From: Microbacterium rhizosphaerae | Lineage (GTDB): Bacteria > Actinomycetota > Actinomycetes > Actinomycetales > Microbacteriaceae | DNA length: 64,000 bases | Direction of reading: 5' to 3' | Assembly (NCBI RefSeq): GCF_034120055.1 | Contig: NZ_CP139368.1 | Location: forward strand, 496,001-560,000 | Part shown: one piece after another, positions 57,459 to 64,000 of the stretch | How positions within the stretch are numbered: position 1 is the stretch's first letter | How the letters are laid out: each line of letters opens with the position of its first letter | The notes under the pieces: model-generated | Databases searched by the model: none | Told to the model about the DNA's origin: nothing | Seen by the model: the letters and a program-made list of their open reading frames with translations, nothing else | Translations under genes and position numbers: made by a program

Positions 57459-58427
57459 TCACCACCAGAAAGGTGGTTGTGTCACATAGCGGTCACCGAT
57501 CAGTGTGACTTCGTCGTCGGTGAGTTCGATGTCGAGCGCGGCGACAGCGTCAGTGAGGTGGTGGGGTTTGGTGGCTCCCACGATAGGGGCGGCGACGACG
57601 GGGTTCTTCAGCACCCAGGCCAGAGCGATCTGGGCCATGGGCACGCCGCGATGGGCGGCGACGGACTCGACGGCGTCGATGACCGGACCGTCGACGTCTG
57701 CGTCGAACGCCTTGGCGACCTCGTCTGCACGAGACCGGTCCGTTTCGACTCCGCGCGGCCGCGCGAGCCGACCCTTCGCGTTCGGTGAGTAGGGGACGAG
57801 GCCGACGCCGAGGTCGGCGCACAGCGGGATCATCTCGCGCTCTTCCTCGCGTTTGAGCGCGTTGTACTGGTCCTGCATCGCCGAGAACGCGCTCCAGCCG
57901 TGCACGGCGGCCGCGGTCTGCAGTTTGGCGAATTGCCAGGCCCACATACTGGATGCGCCGAGGTACCGGACCTTGCCGGCGCGCACCAGCCCGTCCAGGG
58001 TCTCCATGGTCTCCTCGACGGGGACGTCGGGGTCGAAGCGGTGGATGTAGTAGAGGTCGATGTAGTCCGTGCCCAGGCGCGTCAGGGACGCGTCGACCTG
58101 CTCGAGGATCGCAGTGCGCGAGAGTCCTGACCCGCCCGGGCCGTCGTGCATCTTCCCGAACACCTTGGTGGCGACCAGGATGTCCTCGCGACGGGAGAAC
58201 CGTCGGATCGCCCGGCCGACGTACTCTTCGCTGGTGCCTTGCTGGTACCCGTTCGCGGTGTCCCAGAGCGTGATGCCCAGTTCGACCGCCTGCCGGAAGA
58301 ACGGCGCCGCAGCGTCCTCGTCGAGGGTCCAGTTGTGCAGCCCGCGCGTCGGGTCGCCGTAGCTCATGCAGCCCAGGGCGAGGCGCGGGACCCGCAGCCC
58401 GGTGTTGCCCAGTCGCGTGTACTTCAT
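57459..58427 (-). CDS. Aldo/keto reductase
   Basis: A 322-residue NADPH-dependent reductase with a TIM barrel. The catalytic tetrad is seen as Asp and Tyr in LWDTANGYQQG (about residues 54-64), Lys in LVATKVFGK and His in LYYIHRFDPDVPVEE. GLVPYSPNAKGRLARP and MAQIALAWVLKNP are typical of the group including YajO-like and auxin-induced-like reductases. ATG 58427 overlaps the stop of the DUF6527 gene (ATGA), so it is translated from the ubiquitin-like operon mRNA, an unusual context. Confidence 0.92.
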   Translation of the reverse strand: MKYTRLGNTGLRVPRLALGCMSYGDPTRGLHNWTLDEDAAAPFFRQAVELGITLWDTANGYQQGTSEEYVGRAIRRFSRREDILVATKVFGKMHDGPGGSGLSRTAILEQVDASLTRLGTDYIDLYYIHRFDPDVPVEETMETLDGLVRAGKVRYLGASSMWAWQFAKLQTAAAVHGWSAFSAMQDQYNALKREEEREMIPLCADLGVGLVPYSPNAKGRLARPRGVETDRSRADEVAKAFDADVDGPVIDAVESVAAHRGVPMAQIALAWVLKNPVVAAPIVGATKPHHLTDAVAALDIELTDDEVTLIGDRYVTQPPFWW

Positions 58428-58753
58428 GCGCCGTGCCTCTCTTCGATGATCAGTTGAGAGTTCGGGTCTGGATTGCCTCGCTGCCAGATGATCTGGCTTT
58501 CGCGGATGATGTAGTGCGATCGGCAGGGGAGGGCGCCGTTACCGATCGAGGGGGTGAGCGTGATCGTCTCTCCGTCGTAGCAGAGGCGCCAGGAGCCGGG
58601 GCCGAGCGGTGTGACGACCTCGTGCCCGCAACCGCACATGCAGGAGTGGATCGCGGTGGAGTGTTCCATCGACACGTAGAGGACGCCGGGGTCGAGTTCC
58701 TGGGGGATCTCGGCGCGGAAGCGAACACCTGCGAGTCGGTTTCGACGCGTCAC
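58424..58753 (-). CDS. DUF6527 family metal-binding protein
   Basis: A 109-residue protein with CMCGCGHEVVTPLG (about residues 38-51) and PCRSHYIIRESQIIW (about 76-90): four cysteines and two histidines arranged as C-x-C-G-C-G-H ... C-x-x-H-Y, which suggests a small zinc-binding fold. DUF6527 proteins typically accompany multiubiquitin and ThiF genes; their activity is not established, though a ligase-like or adaptor role is possible. GTG 58753 overlaps the ThiF stop (GTGA). Confidence 0.8.
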   Translation of the reverse strand: MTRRNRLAGVRFRAEIPQELDPGVLYVSMEHSTAIHSCMCGCGHEVVTPLGPGSWRLCYDGETITLTPSIGNGALPCRSHYIIRESQIIWQRGNPDPNSQLIIEERHGA

Positions 58754-59937
58754 GGTGCGCTGTCTTGGTTGATGATCTCGTTGCCGTCGACGATGTAGGT
58801 CATGTCGTGTTCGTGCTCGCTGTCGACGTAGAATCCTGCGAGCTTCTTCCAGCGGACGACGGCCATGAGTGCGTTCAGCGCGTTCATCTCTGCGACCTGC
58901 AGGTTGGTTGAGTACGCGTTGTCCGCCACCGGATCGCCCAGCGGGATTCTCCCGAGGTCGTGCACGTGCTCGCGCTTGTTCGGGGTGCTGGTCGTGACGC
59001 GCAGTTGTCCGCGAACCTGGTCGTCGTCGGTGAGGGAGAGTCCCATTCCACAGTCAATGAACGTGACAGCGACCTGTTCGAGGTGCTCAATGATCGGGCG
59101 CTTCGCAGCGCTCTCGTCGACGGCAACGAACACGACGTCCATGGTGTCCAGCCCGGAGACGTTCTCCGTGGTGATCGCATACGGGTGCGGGATCACGCCG
59201 CGTCGGAGAGCTCCGAACGTTGTCGCCCAGTGTTCGACCTTGGTGGGCTGCGCTCGGAGCTCAGCGAGTGTCACGGCGCCCGGTGCCCGGAAGGCGTTGT
59301 GCGTCAGGAGCCGGTCTCCGTCGTAGAGGTGGATCTCCTGAACGGGGGTTTTCGCGACGGCATCGAGGATGTATGCGCCTGTTCCGCCGAGGCCGATGAT
59401 CGCGATCCGCTGCCCACGGAGCTTTTCGTTGGCGCTGGTCGTTCCTGCCCTTGCGCTGGCAGTGTCCTCGTACAGGAAGACGGACTCCTCGGGGGACGTT
59501 TCGACCGGTTGGAATGTCCGCGGGTCGACTGTCGGGTCAAGGGCCCGCGCCTGATCGGACAGGATGCTCGCGTAGGCGGTGACCTTCTCGTAGAAGTCGG
59601 GGTAGGTCCCGGACATCGGCTTGCTGGAGAAGGAAAAGTTGAAGGTCAGCCCGCCGATCGTCTCGACGATGTTGCTGTGCCGGATCGGTTCGAGGGCTTG
59701 TCCTGTCGGCGTGCAGGGATATTCGCCGGCGAACTTCATCACGTGTGTTTGCGGCTGGACGGTGCTGTCGCCGCAGAGATCGAGGACGCAGGCGAGGGCG
59801 CCGAGGCGAACCGTGCGGGACTCATCGACGTAGGGAATGTCTCGTACGACGAGATGACCATCGGCGATGCGGATGTCGAAGCCCTCCGCCCGTAGGCGGC
59901 TCAGGTCTGAACTACGAGCGATTGGTGACGTCGACAT
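58750..59937 (-). CDS. ThiF/E1-like adenylyltransferase with N-terminal DUF6791-like region
   Basis: A 395-residue protein. Residues 1-150 resemble DUF6791 (HLVVRDIPYV, QTHVMKFAGEYPCTPTG, NFSFSSKPMSGTYPDFYEKV). From about 177 a ThiF Rossmann fold follows: RIAIIGLGGTGAYILDAV with ATP-binding glycines, HLYDGDRLLTHNAFRAPGA, and FVAVDESAAKRPIIEHL; Cys near 296 in FIDCGMGLSL is a candidate thioester residue. CxxC zinc pairs are absent. Its start overlaps the ubiquitin-like gene by 26 bp. Predicted to adenylate a ubiquitin-like C-terminus; conjugation by its N-terminal region is inference. Confidence 0.87.
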   Translation of the reverse strand: MSTSPIARSSDLSRLRAEGFDIRIADGHLVVRDIPYVDESRTVRLGALACVLDLCGDSTVQPQTHVMKFAGEYPCTPTGQALEPIRHSNIVETIGGLTFNFSFSSKPMSGTYPDFYEKVTAYASILSDQARALDPTVDPRTFQPVETSPEESVFLYEDTASARAGTTSANEKLRGQRIAIIGLGGTGAYILDAVAKTPVQEIHLYDGDRLLTHNAFRAPGAVTLAELRAQPTKVEHWATTFGALRRGVIPHPYAITTENVSGLDTMDVVFVAVDESAAKRPIIEHLEQVAVTFIDCGMGLSLTDDDQVRGQLRVTTSTPNKREHVHDLGRIPLGDPVADNAYSTNLQVAEMNALNALMAVVRWKKLAGFYVDSEHEHDMTYIVDGNEIINQDSAP

Positions 59938-60172
59938 GGAACTCCATCCCCTCCTTGACCTTGACGGACTGGCCGGCTGCGAGGGTGCCGCTCTTGTTAC
60001 CCTCGCCGCGGCGGTAGCTGACGCGGTACTGCGCCTCGCCGCCGGTACCATCCGGGAAGGCGAGTTGGACGAGCTCCTCGAAGGTGATGTCGCCCTTCTC
60101 GAGCTGGAACGGGCGTGCGTTGATGGTGACCGTGACCGGCTTCTTGTGTGCCGCTGTTGTGTCGATCGACAC
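59912..60172 (-). CDS. Multiubiquitin-domain protein (single-domain form)
   Basis: An 86-residue protein with one beta-grasp multiubiquitin domain: KPVTVTINARPFQLEKGDIT (about residues 10-29), FEELVQLAFPDG, QYRVSYRRGEGNKSGTL and VKVKEGMEFHVDVTNRS. It ends NRS, not in Gly-Gly. Multiubiquitin proteins often carry several domains in a row; this one has one. GTG 60172 has AAGGAGG 5 bp upstream. First gene of the operon with the ThiF, DUF6527 and aldo/keto reductase genes. Confidence 0.85.
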   Translation of the reverse strand: MSIDTTAAHKKPVTVTINARPFQLEKGDITFEELVQLAFPDGTGGEAQYRVSYRRGEGNKSGTLAAGQSVKVKEGMEFHVDVTNRS

Positions 60173-60202
60173 GTGGCCCTCCTTGGGGCGTAGAGTGTTT
60201 TA

Positions 60203-60219
60203 TGCACCGGATCGGTGCA
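60203..60219. promoter_or_regulatory. Palindromic operator between ubiquitin-like and toxin genes
   Basis: TGCACCG-GAT-CGGTGCA: perfect 7-bp inverted arms around a 3-bp centre. It lies 31 bp before the multiubiquitin start on one side and 47 bp before the toxin TTG start on the other, next to TTTTAT and CAATAC boxes. The adjacent XRE regulator is a natural candidate to bind here, as HigA-type antitoxins do at their own promoters. Confidence 0.7.
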
Positions 60220-60265
60220 CAATACGGAGTCTACATCAAGAATCATTTACCTGCGGGGTAAACGT

Positions 60266-60604
60266 TTGAATTTCGCGTGGAGCTCGGTCGACCTGCATGA
60301 GATCTGCTCGTCGAGGAACGGCCTGGACATCGCCGCGCCCAGCAGTGCTGGCGACATACGGCTGCTCCTCACGCTGCTCGGCCGAGCAGATGACCTCGGC
60401 CAGGTTGGCCGGCTGAACTGCGCCACGGTCGAACATTCGGGCGCCAGCGTCGTAGTGAGACTCGGCGCGATCGAGATCGACGCCACGCTGGTGCAACTCG
60501 CGGGTGGGCCTCAGCACCAGGCCCCCGAACTCCACGCGAGGGTGGGCCTCATGATCGAACAGATTCGCGTGGCAGGTCAGCCGTTACTACGCGCGGCAGG
60601 ATGA
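60266..60604 (+). CDS. HigB/RelE-like toxin candidate
   Basis: A 112-residue protein (LNFAWSSVDLHEICSSRNGL...) followed by IRLLLTLLGRADDLGQVGRL and VVVRLGAIEIDATLVQLAGG. The pattern LhxhCx4-L, then a helix with LxxLxxAxxLxxhxxL, then strands is seen in HigB/RelE-type toxins that precede XRE antitoxins, but catalytic residues are not clear. TTG 60266 is chosen since family members start at this point; GTG 60215 would extend it across the palindrome. The regulator gene follows after 16 bp. Confidence 0.55.
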   Translation: MNFAWSSVDLHEICSSRNGLDIAAPSSAGDIRLLLTLLGRADDLGQVGRLNCATVEHSGASVVVRLGAIEIDATLVQLAGGPQHQAPELHARVGLMIEQIRVAGQPLLRAAG

Positions 60605-60620
60605 CAAGGGAGGAGCGCAC

Positions 60621-61748
60621 GTGAACACGCAACGCGTACAGGACCTTGAGGACTTCGTCCCCGAGTGGGATGCCCCAAATCCCGGAACGCTGATTCAGCG
60701 AGAGCTAGACGCAACTGGGCGGACGCAGGCCGACCTGGCTGACCGTATGAGCATCAGCAAGAAGCACCTCAACCAGGTGATCAAGGGGGCGAGCCTCACG
60801 CCTGAGTTCTCACTCGCGATCGAGCGCGCCCTCGGGATCGATGCACGACTCCTGCTCCGTATGGAAGCCGAGTGGCGAGCAGCGCGCCTCATCGACGAAT
60901 CGCGAGCGAGCCTTGCGCAGCACGTCGGATGGGTGAACACCTTCAAGGGAGAGGACGTGCGCCGCGGCATCACTCACGCGAGCGACGATCAGGTCACCCG
61001 TGTCGAGAAGCTGTTGCGCTTCTTCGGCGTCAGCGATCCGGCCGCCTACGACCGCACGTGGCTCAAGTTGGAAGCCAGCTTCAAGCGCAGCAGCGCGTTC
61101 AACATCGACGAGCACGCCACGGCGCTCTGGATCCAACTCGCTGTCCGCCAAGCGGACGCCATCGCAGCCGACGCGCCCGACTACGACGCCGGGAAGCTCC
61201 GTATCGCCGCGAAGAAGCTCCCAAGCCTGACCCTGAAGGAGCCAGAGGCAGCATTCGTGGAGCTGCAGCAGGAGCTGTTGGGGGCGGGCGTCATCCTCGT
61301 CTACGTCGAGGAGATGCCGGATACGCGAGTCTCTGGTGTCTCACTGTGGCTGCCGAACGATCGCCCGATGATCGCTGTGACCGGTCGCTACAAGTTCGCC
61401 GACTCGCTGTGGTTCGCGATCGCCCACGAGATAGCCCACGTGCTGCACCACCTCAAACGAACTACCTTCCTGGAGATCTCGTCCGACGAAATGGAGGAGC
61501 GCTTCCACCACGGCGACGCCGCCGACCACCAGGAAACGCAAGCCAACACGTACGCCTCGAATCTTCTCCTTGCTGGACTTAGCGAGGCTGAACTGCGCTC
61601 GGTGGCCACCAAAGAGGAGCTCCTCGAGCTTGCCGGGGCGCTTCATGTGTCCCCGGGAGTTCTAGCCGGTCAGTACGCTCACCTCACGAATGACTGGGCA
61701 AAGTTCGGAAAGCTACGAACGAAGGCGGATCTGTCGAGCCTGCCGTGA
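60621..61748 (+). CDS. HigA-like XRE regulator fused to ImmA/IrrE metallopeptidase
   Basis: A 375-residue protein. Residues 18-75 are a HigA-type helix-turn-helix (PGTLIQRELDATGRTQADLA, then RMSISKKHLNQVIKGASLTP); the C-terminal half is an ImmA/IrrE (M78) zinc peptidase with WFAIAHEIAHVLHHL (about 260-274, HExxH) and a downstream acidic helix with EMEERFHH and E-x-Q-A-N-T-Y-A-S (third ligand). The combination suggests a regulator cleaving itself or another repressor upon stress. It follows the toxin-like gene by 16 bp. Confidence 0.87.
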   Translation: MNTQRVQDLEDFVPEWDAPNPGTLIQRELDATGRTQADLADRMSISKKHLNQVIKGASLTPEFSLAIERALGIDARLLLRMEAEWRAARLIDESRASLAQHVGWVNTFKGEDVRRGITHASDDQVTRVEKLLRFFGVSDPAAYDRTWLKLEASFKRSSAFNIDEHATALWIQLAVRQADAIAADAPDYDAGKLRIAAKKLPSLTLKEPEAAFVELQQELLGAGVILVYVEEMPDTRVSGVSLWLPNDRPMIAVTGRYKFADSLWFAIAHEIAHVLHHLKRTTFLEISSDEMEERFHHGDAADHQETQANTYASNLLLAGLSEAELRSVATKEELLELAGALHVSPGVLAGQYAHLTNDWAKFGKLRTKADLSSLP

Positions 61749-62190
61749 CGCCGGGGCAACTTGCCTTGTCGGGAGAAGACCGTCACGGCCCCCTCAGCTT
61801 CCAGCTGCTCGTGGCCTGGGGCACACCTCGCCTTTCACGCGCGCCTCGCGAAGATGCCGTTGCTCGGCCAGCTGCGCCCCGAGATCCGGGTACCGCTTGT
61901 TCGTACCCACCTGTACAGGATAGATAAAGCGTTCTAAACTGATGTATCCGAGGGCGTTCTGAGATTCGCCGATAATGTCTCTTATGTAGGTCAGATGCGT
62001 CGGTGCCGGAGCCTGCGCCACTCCGCGGCCCCGGAACCCGCGCAGCGGCTGTGAAACGGGACACAATACTCCGGCTGCGTTCATGACCGCGTCCCCCATG
62101 TTTCCTACTTCGCATGGAGAAAATCTGCATTACCGTCATCCCAGGTCGCCTGGCTGAGGCGGTCTCAGGATGCGACAGAGGAATGTTCGG
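61749..62190. other. Intergenic stretch without a supported gene
   Basis: A 442-bp segment with lower GC than the rest of the window. A minus-strand frame at 61794-62099 (MGDAVMNAAGVLC...) holds a plausible-looking middle (THLTYIRDIIGESQNALGYI) but has no ribosome site and shows no family resemblance. I see no repeat, RNA gene or strong terminator here. Confidence 0.4.
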
Positions 62191-62871
62191 ATGAAGAAGA
62201 TGACCATGATTCAAGCGGCGCTGCTTACCAGCATCGTCGTCATCGGTCTCGGTGCCACCGACGCGCAAGCGGCGACGTCGGCACCGACCGGCACTACGAC
62301 GAGCGGGGTGTGGGCCGTGGTAACGAAGAACGGCGCAGTTCCGCTAGCACCCGGGGCAATCCACATGACGCCACCCCCAAAGAACACGCCGAAAGCTAAG
62401 CAAAGCACGGGCGGCGCCACACCATTCCTTCTCGATCCCGGCGCATCGTTCATGTGCTTGACGGTCGGCGAAGAAGGCCTTGACATCAGGGACTATGACT
62501 TCTACTGGAACGGGGGTACGCAGAGCATCTCCTTGCTATGCGGTACAAGCGCGTACGGTTACAGGCACATCATGAATGAACACGAGGGCGACTGGGAGGC
62601 GGTACAGAGGGCAGCTGGGGACTCCGGCGCGGACTACTCGTGGGACGACCTGATGTCCAACGGGATCGAAGCCTCCATCACCTACCCGACCTGGATAACC
62701 GGCCCGGACAGCAGTAACAAGTTCTGCGGAGAGTCATCATTGGCTTGGTTTCCGAACGGCGATCCCAACTCGACGCCAACGTATGTGCAGCGCGTCGAGA
62801 CGATCCGGTCGAACAACAACAAGACCGTCATCACCTCCTTCCCCATCACCCCGACCGCACCGGGCTGTTAG
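62191..62871 (+). CDS. Secreted toxin-like protein, possible BECR-fold RNase
   Basis: A 226-residue protein with a signal peptide (MKKMTMIQAALLTSIVVIGL, cut near ADAQA-A, about residue 28), a Thr/Pro-rich linker and a C-terminal domain with four cysteines. GYRHIMNEHEGDW (about residues 121-133) and KTVITSFPI (about 210-218) resemble the G-x-x-H-I-x-x-x-H and V-h-T-h-Y/F-P elements of barnase/EndoU-like toxin domains. This is a motif-level impression, not a family match. GAGGAATG lies before ATG 62191. The next gene, 16 bp downstream, may encode its immunity protein. Confidence 0.5.
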   Translation: MKKMTMIQAALLTSIVVIGLGATDAQAATSAPTGTTTSGVWAVVTKNGAVPLAPGAIHMTPPPKNTPKAKQSTGGATPFLLDPGASFMCLTVGEEGLDIRDYDFYWNGGTQSISLLCGTSAYGYRHIMNEHEGDWEAVQRAAGDSGADYSWDDLMSNGIEASITYPTWITGPDSSNKFCGESSLAWFPNGDPNSTPTYVQRVETIRSNNNKTVITSFPITPTAPGC

Positions 62872-62887
62872 ACGTACGCGATCGAAC

Positions 62888-63271
62888 ATGACACGAACAA
62901 TCCGAATGTTCCCCGATTCCGGGGTCGACTGGCCGTTCTGGGAGACCAGCAACGGACCCTCACAGCCCTCGCCCGCCGACCTCGGACTATCTGCCGAAGT
63001 CACGCGGCGGTTGCGTGATTGGGTGGACTTCTGGCGGATCCACTGTGAGGCTCAGCTGGCGTGGGACGCTGAGACGAACCGTCAGGCTTTCCTAAAGGAC
63101 GGCGAAGAGCTGCGGGCAGCGGTCCTCGACGAGCTCCCGGAGGGCTTCGAAGTGACGCTGCTGCCAGGGATCTCAGGAACGGGGGAACCTGAGAGTCCGG
63201 CTCTGCCGCCCGCGAAGCGCAAGTCAGACCGGGGCCCTGGCATCTGGACGATACCTAATAAGAACCGATAG
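62888..63271 (+). CDS. Hypothetical protein, possible immunity protein
   Basis: A 127-residue soluble acidic protein. RMFPDSGVDWPFWETSNG, then PADLGLSAEVTRRLRDWVDFW and LKDGEELRAAVLDELPEGFEV, match a pattern seen in a group of uncharacterised actinobacterial proteins (P-D-x-G-x-x-x-P-h-W near the start, LGLSxxLxxRLRxW, and a Glu-rich helix). ATG 62888 is 16 bp after the secreted toxin-like gene. An immunity role is suggested only by position and size. Confidence 0.5.
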   Translation: MTRTIRMFPDSGVDWPFWETSNGPSQPSPADLGLSAEVTRRLRDWVDFWRIHCEAQLAWDAETNRQAFLKDGEELRAAVLDELPEGFEVTLLPGISGTGEPESPALPPAKRKSDRGPGIWTIPNKNR

Positions 63272-63287
63272 CAGCTCACAACGGTAA

Positions 63288-63668
63288 GAGTCCGCGGCAG
63301 TCGCTACCCGTGCAGTCGGCGTAGACTTATGTACGAATGTCACGCCTTTCACCACCGGCACTGCCTACGGGAACTGCGGCTCGGCCTCGATCACCATCTA
63401 CAGCCTTGGTGCCGGACGGGCCTACATTAGCTGGTCGCTGCACTCCACGAGCGGACCCATCATCTACTACTCGGTAGCGACCCCATACTCGGGTACAGCC
63501 CATGCGGGCAGCTTCTCCTACAGCGGATGGTGGCCAGGTAATGACGCCGCCGGCGGCAACCCGGCAACAACAGGCAGCGGTTACGCCAGCACTTATCTCA
63601 CCGGATCCGTCACTACGGCTCTCTACAACTGCACCGTGTACAACCCGTCGGCGTACACCTACGTTTGA
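63288..63668 (+). pseudogene. Remnant of a secreted beta-rich protein lacking a start
   Basis: From 63288 to TGA 63668 one frame reads a compositionally protein-like sequence (LCTNVTPFTTGTAYGNCGSA ... TALYNCTVYNPSAYTYV), rich in Ser, Thr, Gly, Tyr with paired cysteines, like the mature part of a secreted protein. Upstream is the stop TAA 63285 and there is no ATG, GTG or TTG in frame before the conserved part, so the signal peptide is missing. A 5' deletion or frameshift is the likely cause. Confidence 0.6.
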
Positions 63669-63712
63669 GTGCCTGCTGACATGGCCTCTGATCTGTTCGT
63701 AGGGTGGCTTTC

Positions 63713-64000
63713 ATGAGCAACGACGAAGGGTCGATGTACTGCGAACCGGTTTCAGACGAAGAGGCCGAGCGGCGGAGGGGAATGATCGCGGAGTTCTACG
63801 CGAGCAACACCCTTCCGCCGCTGTACCGTCTGTCAACGATGGCAGAACACGTCGACTGGGGCACCGCCATCACGGGCGCGCCGACGACAACCACGCAGTC
63901 GCGCTTCATCTTTGAGGCCGACACCCCTCCGGGTCATCGGTTCGAAGTTCATACGGTCGAGTTCGGCACCGTCGAGGAACTCCTCTTCGTCGCCTGGAGC
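63713..64000 (+). CDS. Unknown protein, truncated by the window end
   Basis: An open frame of 96 codons from ATG 63713 that continues past the right edge. It starts MSNDEGSMYCEPVSDEEAER, is acidic and hydrophilic, has no signal peptide or membrane helix, and contains HVDWGTAITGAPTTTTQSRF and HTVEFGTVEELLFVAWS. No family recognised. Codon use is less GC-biased than in the 1-56 kb part, like its neighbours. Confidence 0.5.
   Translation, partial: MSNDEGSMYCEPVSDEEAERRRGMIAEFYASNTLPPLYRLSTMAEHVDWGTAITGAPTTTTQSRFIFEADTPPGHRFEVHTVEFGTVEELLFVAWS

Noticed and set aside
57104..57788. Plus-strand frames between the phosphoribosyltransferase fusion and the aldo/keto reductase
   Set aside because: They extend antisense into the reductase gene and show no motif; only the minus-strand 46-codon frame has a ribosome site.
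61794..62099. Minus-strand frame of 101 codons between the ImmA/IrrE gene and the secreted protein gene
   Set aside because: No ribosome site and no family resemblance; kept only as part of an unexplained gap.

Overview
The window is high-GC, densely packed actinobacterial DNA. Its gene families (DUF1918, DUF2252, DUF6325/SHOCT, GAP, DUF7144 proteins, a ClpB preceded by a HAIR box, many GTG starts and 4-bp start/stop overlaps) fit a member of the Microbacteriaceae such as Microbacterium. The genus is inferred from family content; no marker gene is present. I saw no rRNA, tRNA, CRISPR array or insertion sequence.

Region 1 (1-32 kb) is rich in stress and ion-homeostasis genes, many as paralogous pairs: two DUF2252 proteins, two AI-2E-type permeases, two ClC-family proteins, two 175-residue DUF1269-like proteins and two GT4 glycosyltransferases. 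Among them lie a K+ channel, cardiolipin synthase, a MscS channel, an aquaporin, a SulP transporter, a glutamate-decarboxylase acid-resistance pair (gadC-gadB), and a ClpB disaggregase lacking its N domain behind a near-perfect HspR (HAIR) operator. An MFS exporter and its ArsR-type regulator close the region, with two copies of an 18-bp operator between them.

Region 2 (32.8-55.3 kb) is one metabolic unit. It makes molybdenum cofactor (moaC, moeA, moaD / moeB, moaE / moaA), imports molybdate (regulator-modA-modB-modC), deaminates guanine (guaD-like), imports purines (AzgA-type NCS2), oxidises hypoxanthine/xanthine (xdhA-xdhB-xdhC), and processes the later ureide and glyoxylate steps (allE-like ureidoglycine aminohydrolase, malate synthase, malic enzyme, an aldolase/citrate-lyase-like protein). 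An IclR-family regulator sits in the middle. A 15-bp pseudo-palindrome of the form TTCCG-N5-CGGAA, often repeated at exact 21-bp spacing, occurs in front of moaD/moeB, moaA, xdhA, iclR and the malic enzyme gene, which suggests one regulon. Two arrays of hairpin-forming tandem repeats with the same outer arms (TGTCAC...GTGACA) flank the xdh operon.

Region 3 (55.3-64 kb) is accessory. It carries a phosphoribosyltransferase-hydrolase fusion and then an operon resembling a bacterial ubiquitin-like conjugation system: a single multiubiquitin-domain protein, a ThiF/E1-like adenylyltransferase with an N-terminal DUF6791-like region, and a small DUF6527 metal-binding protein, with an aldo/keto reductase gene translationally coupled to it. 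Divergent from it, across a perfect 7-3-7 palindrome, is a HigB-like toxin plus a HigA-like XRE/ImmA-IrrE regulator. The last 2 kb, with less biased codon use, hold a secreted toxin-like protein with a possible immunity partner, a start-less remnant of a secreted protein, and an unknown gene running off the end.
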